The notes below the pieces were generated by a model, which did no database searches, was not told where the DNA came from, and worked only from the letters and a program-made list of their open reading frames with translations. Positions 28,411 to 38,176 of a DNA stretch of 64,000 nt are shown here, piece after piece. Both the position numbers and the translations under genes were made by a program. The first letter of the stretch is position 1. Each line of letters opens with the position of its first letter. This DNA is from Blastocatellia bacterium (GTDB lineage: Bacteria > Acidobacteriota > Blastocatellia > Pyrinomonadales > Pyrinomonadaceae), in contig JAEUQK010000015.1 in NCBI GenBank assembly GCA_016789265.1, positions 44,343-108,342 of the forward strand. Reading direction: 5' to 3'.

Positions 28411-28472
28411 GTTCGTTGTTGGTTGATCGTCGTTCGCCGCCTTCTACTTGCGACGAACCACGAACAACGAAC
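28411..28472. repeat. 10-bp inverted repeat in the nuoL-nuoM spacer
   Basis: GTTCGTTGTT (28411-28420) and AACAACGAAC (28463-28472) are perfect complements bounding a 42-nt centre made of similar GTCGTTCG / CGACGAAC words, so the spacer can fold into one long hairpin. It may be a repeat element or an mRNA-processing hairpin. Confidence 0.5.
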
Positions 28473-28474
28473 GT

Positions 28475-30697
28475 TTAACCAATAAGTTTCAATCCGTAGT
28501 AAATGAAATACCCGATCACGGCCAGTGCCCCGAGCAAGATCACCGCGGCATAGCTTCGAACAAAACCAACCTGCATATGACGCACCGCATTGCCAAACGC
28601 CGCAACTGCCGCGCCGATACCGTTTACGATGCCGTCGATAAATCCGAGATCAAATCCTTTCCATAAACCCGTAGTCGAGAGCTTTGTGATCGGATCGACT
28701 ATGTATCCGTTGTAAAACTCATCCAGACGCCATTTTTCCTCAAGGATCTTTGGCATCTTTCTGAGCGGAGTCTTGTAGAACAACGCGAAACCGATCGCAA
28801 TGCCGATCACCGCAAGAACTGTTGACAGTGCCGCAAGGCCTCTCTCCTTAGCAATAACCTCTGGCGAGTGTGCTTCGGATGCGGCAGGCTCTGCCGCGGT
28901 CGTTTTTGTTTCAGACCCAAAGAAGTGTTTCACTTCCTTTTTTTCACTAGCCGATGATTCATGTCCGGCATGTTCGTCTTTTTCCGCAATGACCGGTTCA
29001 AGCGTGTGCTCGAACACGTTGACGTCTCCTGCGCCGAAAAGTGAGCTCATTGCGTACGGAACGCCGACAAGACCGCCAATGGTCGAAAGCACAGCCAAAA
29101 CGATTAGCGGTACGGTCATTGCCCAAGGGGATTCATGAGGCTTGAAGTCGTGCGGCAACGCGTGATGATGTTCTTCGTCGTCATCGTCCGCGGTATTTGC
29201 GTCCGCATGCTCGTCGTGATGTTCTTCATGATGTTCTTCGCCAGGCAAGGCGTCGTGAAATCGCTCCTTGCCCCAGAACGTCATGATCATCATTCGGGTC
29301 ATATAGACGGCCGTCAGGATCGCGGTAAATGTGGCAATGACCCAGAGGAATTCTTCGCCCGGGAACGGACGCTGCGGAAAATAGTTGTCCGCAGCGAAAG
29401 TTTTATATAGGATCTCGTCCTTTGAAAAGAACCCTGCAAAGATCGGGATGCCGCAGATGGCGAGCCAGCCGGTAGCCATCGTGATGAACGTAATGGGCAT
29501 ATACTTCCGCAGATTGCCCATTTTGCGCATATCTTGTTCGTGGTGCATCCCGTGAATGACCGAGCCTGAACCAAGGAACAATAGTGCTTTGAAGAACGCG
29601 TGCGTCATCACATGGAAGATCGCGACGACAAAGGCTCCGACACCCGCAGCTAGAAACATGAATCCAAGCTGAGAAACGGTCGAGTATGCGAGAACCTTCT
29701 TAATGTCGTTTTGCGCGATCGCGATAGTTGCCGCAAACAGAGCAGTTGCCGCTCCGATCACGGCGATGATCCACATTGCGGTCGGAGCGAACTGATAGAT
29801 CGCGTTCGAACGAACGACCAGATAAACCCCGGCAGTTACCATCGTTGCCGCGTGGATAAGTGCAGAAACCGGCGTCGGGCCGGCCATCGCGTCCGGCAGC
29901 CACGTAAGTAGCGGTATCTGTGCTGATTTGCCAGTCGCGCCTATGAAAAGCAGCACGCCTACCGACGTCAAACCGCCTGCAACGATCGCCCCCCAAGTGA
30001 ACGGATCGGCCGACATGTGTGCGATCACGTAACTGAAAACGCTTTGAACTTCAACGCCATCGACATTCTTATCGAAGAAGGATAGCGAGCCCGTGAGAGT
30101 AAAGATGAGGAACATTCCCATCAGCACGCCCCAGTCGCCGATGCGGTTCATTACGAATGCCTTCTTCGCAGCGGTGCGTGCCTCATCCCGCTTGATGTAA
30201 TAGCCGATGAGCAGGTACGAGCACAGTCCCACGCCTTCCCATCCGACGAACATCAGCAAGTAATTGTCTGCGAGCACGAGGGTGAGCATCGCGAACATGA
30301 AGAGGTTCAAGTATGCGAAGAATCGATAGAACCCTTTGTCCCCGTGCATGTAGCCTGTCGCAAAAATATGGATAAGGAGGCCGACAAAGGTTACAAAACA
30401 AGCGTAGATTGCGGAAAGGCGATCCATTCCCAGAGCGAAGTCCGCACGGAAAGTGCCGACGTTGACCCACGTCCAGATCTGATCCAGGACGGGCTTGTCG
30501 GCGAAAAGTGCTCCTGTATGAGGCGTTCCAATGCCGAACGCGATCATGAACGCCACGATCGTCGAGACCGCAATCGCGCCGCAGGCGACGAGGCCGCTAA
30601 ATGTTTCGTTCTTTAGCCTGCCGCCGACGATCCAGTTAACTACCGCACCAACCAGCGGGGCAAAAATGATAAGACTTAAGAGGTTATTTTCAACCAT
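28475..30697 (-). CDS. nuoL: NADH-quinone oxidoreductase subunit L with His/Asp/Glu-rich insert
   Basis: A 740-residue proton-channel subunit with the long lateral helix; usual length is about 610-660. The channel core is intact (VGWEGVGLCSYLLIGYY, TWLPDAMAGPTPVSALIHAATMVTAGVYL, HVMTHAFFKALLFLG). Two extra hydrophilic segments are present: about residues 486-522 rich in His, Asp and Glu, and about 571-620 with HAGHES and many Lys/Glu. These lie in loops after the antiporter core. Role of the inserts is unknown. Confidence 0.96.
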   Translation of the reverse strand: MVENNLLSLIIFAPLVGAVVNWIVGGRLKNETFSGLVACGAIAVSTIVAFMIAFGIGTPHTGALFADKPVLDQIWTWVNVGTFRADFALGMDRLSAIYACFVTFVGLLIHIFATGYMHGDKGFYRFFAYLNLFMFAMLTLVLADNYLLMFVGWEGVGLCSYLLIGYYIKRDEARTAAKKAFVMNRIGDWGVLMGMFLIFTLTGSLSFFDKNVDGVEVQSVFSYVIAHMSADPFTWGAIVAGGLTSVGVLLFIGATGKSAQIPLLTWLPDAMAGPTPVSALIHAATMVTAGVYLVVRSNAIYQFAPTAMWIIAVIGAATALFAATIAIAQNDIKKVLAYSTVSQLGFMFLAAGVGAFVVAIFHVMTHAFFKALLFLGSGSVIHGMHHEQDMRKMGNLRKYMPITFITMATGWLAICGIPIFAGFFSKDEILYKTFAADNYFPQRPFPGEEFLWVIATFTAILTAVYMTRMMIMTFWGKERFHDALPGEEHHEEHHDEHADANTADDDDEEHHHALPHDFKPHESPWAMTVPLIVLAVLSTIGGLVGVPYAMSSLFGAGDVNVFEHTLEPVIAEKDEHAGHESSASEKKEVKHFFGSETKTTAAEPAASEAHSPEVIAKERGLAALSTVLAVIGIAIGFALFYKTPLRKMPKILEEKWRLDEFYNGYIVDPITKLSTTGLWKGFDLGFIDGIVNGIGAAVAAFGNAVRHMQVGFVRSYAAVILLGALAVIGYFIYYGLKLIG

Positions 30698-30701
30698 TGT
30701 T

Positions 30702-31175
30702 CTATTCGAGTTCGAGCATCATCTCCAACATCGTAGTGCGAAAACCGGTTCGCTTGAATAGCTTCTGTCCTTCAACGTTGTTCGCTGCAACGGTTAAGAG
30801 AACCTTATTCGCCCCTAATCGTCTCGCATCGTTTCGAACCGCCTCGATCAACAAGCTGCCTATTCCAGAATTCCTAAATTCCGGCTCGACATAAATGTCG
30901 TGAAGCCACGCGACGTTTGTCGCAAGGTCCGCATAATCGACCGGCTCATACTCGAAGTAAACAAATCCAATGATCCGCTCGTCAACTTCCGCGACAAATA
31001 CTGCAGCGTTTTCAGCCTCGGCCCGACCGCCGTAGAATTGGGCCGCTCCATCCTTTGTCGCGATCTGTGTAAATCGCTTCGAGTCCAGGACCACATGCAG
31101 TTCGAACAGCGAAACCGCGAGATCAGCGACTCTGGCCGCGTCAACCTCTGTCGCACGGCGGACGGTCGCGGTCAT
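30702..31175 (-). CDS. GNAT-family N-acetyltransferase inside the nuo operon
   Basis: A 157-residue GNAT acetyltransferase. Motif A is visible: WLHDIYVEPEFRNSGIGSLLIEAV, with the acetyl-CoA loop R/QxxGxG-like RNSGIG, followed by DARRLGANKVLLTVAANN. It is fitted tightly between nuoK (1 nt gap) and nuoL (4 nt gap) and must be co-transcribed with them. Not a known complex I assembly factor; substrate unknown. Confidence 0.88.
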   Translation of the reverse strand: MTATVRRATEVDAARVADLAVSLFELHVVLDSKRFTQIATKDGAAQFYGGRAEAENAAVFVAEVDERIIGFVYFEYEPVDYADLATNVAWLHDIYVEPEFRNSGIGSLLIEAVRNDARRLGANKVLLTVAANNVEGQKLFKRTGFRTTMLEMMLELE

Positions 31176-31176
31176 A

Positions 31177-31482
31177 CTAGTTTTTCAAGATACTTGCGTC
31201 GTCCACGTCAACCGACTGTCGGTTACGGAAGAACGCAATTATGATCCCAAGTCCGACGGCCGCCTCACAGGCCGCGACCGCCATCACCATGAAAACGAAT
31301 AACTGTCCCGTGGTATCTGCGTAATAACGCGAAAACGCAACGAATGTAAGGTTAACGGAATTGAGCATCAGCTCGATACACATAAACATCCCGATCGCGT
31401 TTCGTTTGAAAATAACGCCGACCGCGCCGATCGTGAACAAGATCCCTGAAAGTGCCAGATAGCTGGCTAAGCTCGGTTCCAT
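31177..31482 (-). CDS. nuoK: NADH-quinone oxidoreductase subunit K
   Basis: A 101-residue three-TM subunit. It has the conserved Glu residues in [15 protein letters not shown] and [18 protein letters not shown] that form part of the proton path. Starts 2 nt after nuoJ. Confidence 0.97.
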   Translation of the reverse strand: MEPSLASYLALSGILFTIGAVGVIFKRNAIGMFMCIELMLNSVNLTFVAFSRYYADTTGQLFVFMVMAVAACEAAVGLGIIIAFFRNRQSVDVDDASILKN

Positions 31483-31484
31483 AC

Positions 31485-32069
31485 CTATAATGCGATCCGG
31501 AAATCGCCCTTTTCCTCTTCCTGATGCCGTTTGTCGAGTTCGTTATCGACGACCAATTCCAGCTGCGGCTGGCTTAAGCGACGCGAAAGTACGACGCCGC
31601 CGATGATCGCCATCAACAGCAGCACACCGATGATCTCGACCGGCAGCAGATATTCGGTGTACATTGCCTGACCGATGCTCATCGTCTTACCGGCGGTCTC
31701 TCCGGCTTCAACCGAGTGCTGCGGAGCTTTCATAACCGCGTAGAAAATAAAGAATGTCTGAGCAAGCAAGATCAGCCCAAGCCCTCCGCCAATAGCGTAA
31801 AGAAACCGCAGCCGATTTAACGGCCTGTCTTCGTCGAGATTCAGAAGCATTATCACGAACACCACCAAAACCATGATCGCACCGGCGTAAACGAGCACTT
31901 GAACCGCCGCGATAAACGGGGCCGCAAGCGTGATGTAAATGCATGCCAGCGCGACGAAAACGCCAACGAGCGAGATCGCGCTGTAGAGCGGATTCCTGTG
32001 GTATACCATTGAGATCGCACATGCGATCGCGAACCCGGCGAACACGAAAAATAATGCGTCAGAAGCCAT
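31485..32069 (-). CDS. nuoJ: NADH-quinone oxidoreductase subunit J
   Basis: A 194-residue five-TM membrane subunit: [19 protein letters not shown] and the pi-bulge helix region [20 protein letters not shown] are typical. A polar C-terminal tail with [15 protein letters not shown] follows. Preceded by a 100-nt spacer where nuoI would normally be. Confidence 0.96.
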   Translation of the reverse strand: MASDALFFVFAGFAIACAISMVYHRNPLYSAISLVGVFVALACIYITLAAPFIAAVQVLVYAGAIMVLVVFVIMLLNLDEDRPLNRLRFLYAIGGGLGLILLAQTFFIFYAVMKAPQHSVEAGETAGKTMSIGQAMYTEYLLPVEIIGVLLLMAIIGGVVLSRRLSQPQLELVVDNELDKRHQEEEKGDFRIAL

Positions 32070-32077
32070 AAGTTTCT

Positions 32078-32170
32078 AGTTCAGAGTGATAGCGTCAGCC
32101 CGAAATTTCTTTACCACGAGACTTTACGTCTGGTAAGCGAGAGTACGCGAAAGACCACGCACTCTGAACT
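32078..32170. repeat. inverted-repeat spacer at the usual nuoI position
   Basis: AGTTCAGAGTG (32078-32088) and CACTCTGAACT (32160-32170) are perfect 11-bp complements. They bound a 71-nt centre containing a smaller AGAC/GTCT hairpin. The element abuts the nuoH stop and lies just before nuoJ, with no open reading frame of useful size. Confidence 0.65.
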
Positions 32171-33294
32171 CAGCTATTCAAGAAATAAACAACAATGACC
32201 GTCAAAATAATGTTGGCGACGGCGACCGGAAGCAGAAACTTCCATCCAAAATTCATCAACTGGTCAAAGCGGAAACGAGGCAACGTTGCCCTTACCCAAA
32301 TATAGAGAAACAGAAATGCGCAAATCTTAGCTATGAATGCAAAATGACTGACGATCGCATATGGGATCGAGCCCGGTTCGAAAATATTTCCAAGTCCCGG
32401 GACATACCAGCCTCCCAAAAAGAGAACCGTGCACATAACGGATACGGTGAACATATTCACATACTCCGCCATGAAGAATAGAGCGAACTTTAGTGCTGAA
32501 TACTCGGTATGAAATCCGGCAACTAGTTCCGTCTCCGCTTCCGGTAAGTCGAACGGCACGCGGTTCGTTTCGGCAAAGGCCGAGATCAGGAAAACAAAGA
32601 ACCCGATGATCTGGGGAATAATGAACCAGCGGAACGGCGAATTGATCTGTGCGATCACGATTCCATTCAGGTCGAGAGTTCCGGCTAACATCACGACACC
32701 GATGATCGAGGCTCCCATCGACAGTTCGTACGAGATCATCTGAGCCGAAGATCGAAGACCGCCCATCAGCGAATACTTGCTATTCGACGACCATCCGGCG
32801 AGAGCGATGCCGTAAACTCCGACCGATGTGATCCCGAGAATGAATAATACTCCAACGTCGATCTGCGCGATCGTCAGCGGCATTCCTCTCGCTTGGTCGG
32901 CGATCCAAGCGATCGCAGGTCCAAGCGTTGGCCAGTCGGTGACATAAGGAACAAGCCATCCAAGCGGGTCCGCGATCCGAGGACCGAACGGGTAAAGGAC
33001 CATCGGCATCAACGCACACGTCAAGGCGACGAGCGGAGCCAAAAAGTAAACGAACTTGGTCGATTTATCAGGCGTGAGGTCTTCTTTGAAGATGAACTTC
33101 AGAAGATCGGCAAAAGGCTGAAATAGTCCCCAGGGGCCGACTCGGTTTGGACCCAAACGGCCCTGCATCCAGCCTAAAACCTTTCGTTCGGCAAGAACCG
33201 TGTAGGCGACGACCATCATAACGCCGCCAAACGCGGCACCGATGCCGATCGCCGAAACCAAAAATGGAAATGCAGTTTTTAGGACAGATTCCAT
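32170..33294 (-). CDS. nuoH: NADH-quinone oxidoreductase subunit H
   Basis: A 374-residue eight-TM subunit at the quinone chamber: ERKVLGWMQGRLGPNRVGPWG, SAFAETNRVPFDLPEAETELVAGFHTEYS with the conserved acidic funnel, and RATLPRFRFDQLM. ATG 33294 is chosen over an upstream in-frame codon at 33315 since it begins the usual N-terminus. No I subunit follows. Confidence 0.97.
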   Translation of the reverse strand: MESVLKTAFPFLVSAIGIGAAFGGVMMVVAYTVLAERKVLGWMQGRLGPNRVGPWGLFQPFADLLKFIFKEDLTPDKSTKFVYFLAPLVALTCALMPMVLYPFGPRIADPLGWLVPYVTDWPTLGPAIAWIADQARGMPLTIAQIDVGVLFILGITSVGVYGIALAGWSSNSKYSLMGGLRSSAQMISYELSMGASIIGVVMLAGTLDLNGIVIAQINSPFRWFIIPQIIGFFVFLISAFAETNRVPFDLPEAETELVAGFHTEYSALKFALFFMAEYVNMFTVSVMCTVLFLGGWYVPGLGNIFEPGSIPYAIVSHFAFIAKICAFLFLYIWVRATLPRFRFDQLMNFGWKFLLPVAVANIILTVIVVYFLNS

Positions 33295-33379
33295 AAAATG
33301 AACTCGAATGACCACGAATGTGGTGAAATTCGATAAAAATACCTAATTCCTTAACCTCAAAATAACGACTGCGATGAGC

Positions 33380-35626
33380 CTATTCCCGGTCGCCCGCACT
33401 GACAGTCGCCGCTATTTCTTTCTTTTTGCCATTTGGTTCGATCTGAACCAAAGGCGAAAGCAGCAAATTTTCCGGCTTCGGATTGCCATTCGCCAACAAA
33501 TGGAATTGAGCCGTCTTGCTGGTCATCGTAGTCAGTCGGTGAAGTTTATGACCGATCTTTGGCACTTCATTATTCTTTTCGCCCGACGACATCGATTCGA
33601 CCGCATTCTTTAGCCGTTCGACCGAGCCTGATGCATCTCGATCCTTAACCTCATAGTTCGCCTGAACCGGTTCCGATTCATCTTTCAACGCCGGATAACG
33701 AATCCCTGCGTATGCCGGAACTGCGTCAGCGACTGCCTTAAAGACGGCCGTAGCCGACAATTCATACCCCAGGTCCGAACCCATTTCCCGTGCGATAAGG
33801 GCCGTGATCATCCAGTCGGGTTTTGACTGATTGACCGGGTCGATCGCCTTTCTTACTCGCTGAACATTGCCCGCGTTATTCGTAAATGTTCCATCAACCT
33901 CAGCGAACGATGCGGCAGGGAAAACGACGTCTGCATATTCGGTCGATTCGGTCTCAAACAGTTCCTGAACCGCGACGAAGGCTTTGTCCTTAAGAAGCGA
34001 GGCATCCTGAAGGCTCCCTGCAACATAAACCGCTTTCGCCTGGTTTATAGCTTCAGCTTCCGTTCGTCCGCCGCCAAGTATATCGATCGCTCCGACCGAA
34101 TTGTTATAGAGCGGAAGAGGGTGAAGCAGAACTCGGCGGCCCTCGCCCGTAATGCTTCCCGCGGACGCGGCAATGATCGCCTGAGCGTCAGCCGACAGGT
34201 CTGAACCGCAGACGATGACAACATCGCCCGTCGTTTCAAATAAAGCGTTTCGAACCGAACCTATAACGCCAGCATCGACACCTGTCTTTTCCGCTATCAT
34301 GCCATCGAATCCAGGGTTTACTGCCGTAAGGGCAAAGGCATCGATCGAGCCTTGGTTAACATGAACGAACTGGGTTGCCTTTGACGAAAGCCGTATCGGC
34401 CGTTCATTAACGACAAACAGTTTCGCTCCGCCGTTTCTTACAGCCTGGCGGATCTGTTTCGCGGTAAAGGTCTGTTCTTCTTCCGGTTCGCCGCCTATGA
34501 CCAGGATAGTTTTCGCGAAGCGAATGTCTTTGTGGGTTGCAAGAGGTGCACTTAGATTCTCAAAAAACGAAGCCATGCTTTGACGGTCGGAAACTGCTAC
34601 GTTTTCCGTCTTGACCGCATCTCGAGCAAAGAAACCTAACGCTCCGATCGATTCGTTGGTAAGTCGCGGGCTCACAACAACCGCCGTGCTTGAACCGAAT
34701 CCGGATAGTTTTTCAGCCGCAAATTTGATCGCCGCGTCCCACGTAGCAGGTATCAGTTTTCCGCCTTTCGAATACCGGATCATCGGCGTCTTGATGCGGT
34801 CCGCGTGATTGATGAATTCGTGAGCAAAACGTGCTTTCACGTCAAGAAATTCGCCGTTCAAGCCGTTCACGTAGCGATCGCGGGCAACAATGCGATGCAC
34901 CTCGCCGCCGCGAGAACCGATCGAAAGCTGCATTCCGTCTGATGAGTAAACATCGGTCGTGATCGTTTGGTCGAGTTCCCAAGGCCGCGTCTCGTGCCGG
35001 TACACGCCGTCGAGCAGCGTTCCCGTCGGACAAACTTCGATACAGTTACCGCACTGCGAGCAGTTCAGCCACCCGCCGTAGGTGCCGATCACCGTGTTAA
35101 CGCCGCGGTTGCCAGCCTCGATAGCGTCTTCGCCCATCCACTCATCGCAAACACGAGTACAGCGTTTGCACAATATGCAGCGCTGCGGGTCGTTAGCAAT
35201 GATCGGCGATAGATATTTTTCCGGGGCCTTGTTCTTCGGTTCGTGAAATCGCTGTTCGAGATCGCCCCAATCAAAGATCACTTCCTGGAGTTCGCACTCG
35301 CCGCCGCGGTCGCATACAGGGCAGTCGAGAGGATGGTTAGTGAGCAGAAATTCACCCATCGAACGCTGCGCCTTTTCGATCTCGGGGCTCTTGGTCGTTA
35401 CGACCATTCCGTCCGTCACCTTGATCGTGCACGAGGTCTGAAGCTTCGGCATCTTGTCTATGCGCACCAGACACATGCGGCACGAAGCTTGCGGTTCGAG
35501 ATCCTTGTAATAGCAAAACGACGGGATGCTCTCGGCGTTTTCGCGGCACACGTCGATCAAAACAGATCCTTTCTCTGCTTCGACCTCTTTTCCATTGATC
35601 GTGACCTTTACTAGTTCCTGTGACAT
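33380..35626 (-). CDS. nuoG: NADH-quinone oxidoreductase subunit G
   Basis: A 748-residue iron-sulfur subunit of the peripheral arm. The N-terminal [2Fe-2S] cysteines are in SFCYYKDLEPQASCRMC, the His-Cys [4Fe-4S] site in HPLDCPVCDRGGECELQ, and two more clusters in CILCKRCTRVC and CSQCGNCIEVCP. The remaining part is a degenerate molybdopterin-oxidoreductase domain without an obvious cofactor site. It lacks the extra CxxCxxCxxxCP pair of NuoI, so it is not a NuoG-NuoI fusion. Confidence 0.96.
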   Translation of the reverse strand: MSQELVKVTINGKEVEAEKGSVLIDVCRENAESIPSFCYYKDLEPQASCRMCLVRIDKMPKLQTSCTIKVTDGMVVTTKSPEIEKAQRSMGEFLLTNHPLDCPVCDRGGECELQEVIFDWGDLEQRFHEPKNKAPEKYLSPIIANDPQRCILCKRCTRVCDEWMGEDAIEAGNRGVNTVIGTYGGWLNCSQCGNCIEVCPTGTLLDGVYRHETRPWELDQTITTDVYSSDGMQLSIGSRGGEVHRIVARDRYVNGLNGEFLDVKARFAHEFINHADRIKTPMIRYSKGGKLIPATWDAAIKFAAEKLSGFGSSTAVVVSPRLTNESIGALGFFARDAVKTENVAVSDRQSMASFFENLSAPLATHKDIRFAKTILVIGGEPEEEQTFTAKQIRQAVRNGGAKLFVVNERPIRLSSKATQFVHVNQGSIDAFALTAVNPGFDGMIAEKTGVDAGVIGSVRNALFETTGDVVIVCGSDLSADAQAIIAASAGSITGEGRRVLLHPLPLYNNSVGAIDILGGGRTEAEAINQAKAVYVAGSLQDASLLKDKAFVAVQELFETESTEYADVVFPAASFAEVDGTFTNNAGNVQRVRKAIDPVNQSKPDWMITALIAREMGSDLGYELSATAVFKAVADAVPAYAGIRYPALKDESEPVQANYEVKDRDASGSVERLKNAVESMSSGEKNNEVPKIGHKLHRLTTMTSKTAQFHLLANGNPKPENLLLSPLVQIEPNGKKKEIAATVSAGDRE

Positions 35627-35639
35627 TTAGGGCAAATTG

Positions 35640-35753
35640 TTAGTCTTTCTTTTCTGAACCGGCGGTATTCTTCTTAGTGCTCCTCGGACGCGTTTTGCCG
35701 TATGAACCGGCAAAGATCTTGCCGCGGCGTGTTCTCTTGTCGCCTTTTCCCAT
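35640..35753 (-). CDS. small ribosomal subunit protein bTHX
   Basis: A 37-residue, very basic protein beginning [20 protein letters not shown], matching the MGKGD(K/R)xTRRGKIxxGxYG consensus of Thx/bTHX, a 30S-head protein of Thermus and several other phyla. The tail is RPRSTKK followed by a short KKD end. It is on the minus strand between nuoF (70-nt gap) and nuoG (13-nt gap), thus inside the complex I operon. ATG 35753, TAA 35642-35640. No ribosomal gene is adjacent. Confidence 0.85.
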   Translation of the reverse strand: MGKGDKRTRRGKIFAGSYGKTRPRSTKKNTAGSEKKD

Positions 35754-35823
35754 AATCAATACCTCTTGCAATGAATCTTAGATACTACCTAAATACGAAC
35801 AACATCGCGAAACTCGGCGAGCT

Positions 35824-37119
35824 TTAGTTAGCGCTGCCGGCGCCGTTAGCGATCCATTTCTTGAAATCATCCGGGAAATTCTTGATCGCGCTCTGAACCG
35901 GCCATGCCGCGGCATCGCCAAGCGGACAAAACGATTTACCCTCGATGTTGTCGGCAATATCGAGCAAAAGCTGTGCGTCTTCTGGCTTACCGCCGCCGTT
36001 TGCGATCCGGTTAAATATCTTCACCATCCAGTCGGTGCCCTCGCGGCACGGCGTACACCAGCCGCACGACTCGTGTTTATAAAATTCGCTGAGATTCTTT
36101 GTCGATTCCATTACATCGACGGTTTCATCCATTACGATAAAGCCGCCGGAACCTACCGATGAACCGCCCGCAACGAGGCCTTCGTAATCCATCGTCACGT
36201 TTTTTCCGATGATCTGATCGGCGTTCATTATGTAAACGCTTGAACCGCCCGGAATGCAGGCTTTTAGCCTTTTGTCGTCGCGGAGCATGCCGCCGCAGTC
36301 TTCCATGATGAACTTTTCCATATCGGAGTAACCCATCGGAAGCTCATAAACACCAGGCTTCTTAACGTGTCCGCTAACGGACCAAAGCTTCGTTCCGCCG
36401 CTCTTTTCGGTTCCTAGATCCCGCCACGGAATTCCGCCCATCTCGATTATCTGGGGAACCGCGGTCAAGGTCTCGACGTTGTTCACAACGGTCGGGCAGG
36501 CATAAACTCCTTCGACTGCCGGAAACGGCGGCTTCATACGCGGATGTCCGCGGAAACCTTCGAGCGACGAGAGTAATGCGGTCTCTTCGCCGCAAATATA
36601 TGCGCCGGCTCCGGTGTGTGTATGGATATCCATATCGAAACCGGACCCTAGGATGTTCTTGCCAAGCAGGCCTGCTTCGCGAGCTTCGGCGAGGGCGACG
36701 TCAATTATGTCGATCAGGTACCTGTACTCGCCGCGGGTGTAGATGTAACCGGTCGCCGCTCCGAGAGCCCATCCGGCGATGATCATTCCCTCGATCAGCG
36801 CATGCGGGTCGCGCTCCATGAGGTAGCGGTCCTTGAACGTGCCGGGCTCGGATTCGTCAGCATTACAAACGACGTACTTCGGTTTCGGCGAATCTTTCGG
36901 CACGAACGACCATTTCATCCCGGTCGGGAAGCCGGCACCGCCGCGTCCCCGAAGAGCGCTCTTCTTTACCTCTTCGATCACATCCGCCGGCGACATCTGA
37001 AATGCCTTTTTCAACGATTCATAGCCGCCGGTGTCGCGATATACCTTTAGCGTGTGTCCATCTTGGATGAACATCCGCTTGAGCTGCAACGGCTCGCAAC
37101 CTATTGCTTTGATTTCCAT
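35824..37119 (-). CDS. nuoF: NADH-quinone oxidoreductase subunit F
   Basis: A 431-residue subunit binding NADH, FMN and the N3 cluster. [13 protein letters not shown] (FMN/NADH), [14 protein letters not shown] and the cluster motif [12 protein letters not shown] are intact. ATG 37119 ([10 protein letters not shown]) is the natural start; the frame stays open 16 codons upstream into the preceding spacer. The SnoaL-like gene ends 37 nt upstream. Confidence 0.97.
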   Translation of the reverse strand: MEIKAIGCEPLQLKRMFIQDGHTLKVYRDTGGYESLKKAFQMSPADVIEEVKKSALRGRGGAGFPTGMKWSFVPKDSPKPKYVVCNADESEPGTFKDRYLMERDPHALIEGMIIAGWALGAATGYIYTRGEYRYLIDIIDVALAEAREAGLLGKNILGSGFDMDIHTHTGAGAYICGEETALLSSLEGFRGHPRMKPPFPAVEGVYACPTVVNNVETLTAVPQIIEMGGIPWRDLGTEKSGGTKLWSVSGHVKKPGVYELPMGYSDMEKFIMEDCGGMLRDDKRLKACIPGGSSVYIMNADQIIGKNVTMDYEGLVAGGSSVGSGGFIVMDETVDVMESTKNLSEFYKHESCGWCTPCREGTDWMVKIFNRIANGGGKPEDAQLLLDIADNIEGKSFCPLGDAAAWPVQSAIKNFPDDFKKWIANGAGSAN

Positions 37120-37156
37120 ATAACAGGAATGCAGACTTTGATTATCCGCTAATCTC

Positions 37157-37549
37157 TTAAAGCCCAAGCTCTCGGGCGATCACCAGCGTATCCGTGTGCT
37201 GGCGAAAATTCGTGATCTTTCCATCACGCAGTTCCCATTCGTGAGCGAAAGGAACCGACACGGTCTTTCCGGTCTTCAAATATTTTCCGGAGTAGGTGCC
37301 GAATGACGCAACGTTGCCGTCACCGCCATCGACGATCTTCGACGGCACGGCCGAGAAACCTTCCCACTCTGTCCCAAGCTTCATGAACACATTTTCAAGA
37401 ACCGCGTTCCCGCCCGCATACGTGCCGGCGTACATGAAACCCGCCGCTTCGGTCCAGGAGATATTCTCGTCAAATGCTCCCAAAACAGCTGGGACATTGC
37501 CTGTCGCGAAGGCGTCGTAGAGCCCTTTTATGATCTCGCCGTTTGTCAT
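37157..37549 (-). CDS. SnoaL-like / NTF2-fold protein inside the nuo operon
   Basis: A 130-residue NTF2-like alpha+beta cone protein: [21 protein letters not shown] opens the family fold and ISWTEAAGF plus [10 protein letters not shown] close it. Such proteins bind or transform small hydrophobic molecules; a role here is not known. It lies 3 nt after nuoE and 37 nt before nuoF, so it is co-transcribed. No membrane or signal sequence. Confidence 0.85.
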   Translation of the reverse strand: MTNGEIIKGLYDAFATGNVPAVLGAFDENISWTEAAGFMYAGTYAGGNAVLENVFMKLGTEWEGFSAVPSKIVDGGDGNVASFGTYSGKYLKTGKTVSVPFAHEWELRDGKITNFRQHTDTLVIARELGL

Positions 37550-37552
37550 CTT

Positions 37553-38083
37553 CTATTCACAGTCCGCCAGGATCTTATCGACCTTGTCCGTTGTCAGGTC
37601 CTCGTGATAATCGAAGCCGATCTGCATCATCGGGGCCGTCCCGCAACTGCCGAGGCATTCGACCAGCGAGACAGTAAACTTGCCATCCTCCGTTGTTTCG
37701 CCGGGATGGATTCCGAGCTTAGAGCAGATATGTTCGGTGATCTCCGGCTCGCCCATTATCTTGCACGACAGAGTCTTGCAGATCTGGATGTGATGGCGGC
37801 CGACCGGACGCAAATTGAGCATCGAGTAAAACGTCGCCGTTTCCCACACGTCCGTGACTTCCAGGTTCAAGAATTTCGCAAGGAAATTAACGCCAGGATT
37901 GTCGATATATCCTCGTTCACGCTGAATTACGAACAACAGCGGTATCAGTGCCGAGCGAGAACGATCAGCCGGATATTTTGCGAGATGTGAGCGCATCTCC
38001 GATACCACTTCGGACGAAAACTCAGCTACTTCGTCTGTGACTACGACTTGGTCTGTATAACTCGTTGGTGTGGCCGCTGCCAT
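37553..38083 (-). CDS. nuoE: NADH-quinone oxidoreductase subunit E
   Basis: A 176-residue thioredoxin-fold subunit with a [2Fe-2S] cluster: cysteines at about 102, 107, 143 and 147 (ICKTLSCKIMG and VECLGSCGTAP). LIPLLFVIQRERGYI and VWETATFYSML are typical. ATG 38083 follows a GGAG element; the upstream eight codons are in frame but unlikely. Confidence 0.96.
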   Translation of the reverse strand: MAAATPTSYTDQVVVTDEVAEFSSEVVSEMRSHLAKYPADRSRSALIPLLFVIQRERGYIDNPGVNFLAKFLNLEVTDVWETATFYSMLNLRPVGRHHIQICKTLSCKIMGEPEITEHICSKLGIHPGETTEDGKFTVSLVECLGSCGTAPMMQIGFDYHEDLTTDKVDKILADCE

Positions 38084-38176
38084 TTTCTTTAATAATCTCC
38101 GAACCAATTTTCTGCTTCAAACTCTATTTGTAGAGTTATAAACGGCCGTCCGTCAGTGACGGGCGTTACATCCGCA
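38084..38176. other. structured spacer between nuoD and nuoE
   Basis: A 93-nt space containing an AACTCTA/TAGAGTT hairpin and a CCGTC/GACGG hairpin. Likely RNA structure in the operon transcript; no gene seen. Confidence 0.35.

Noticed and set aside
33380..35626. NuoG-NuoI fusion explaining missing nuoI
   Set aside because: The extra cysteine motifs are those normal for NuoG; length is also normal.
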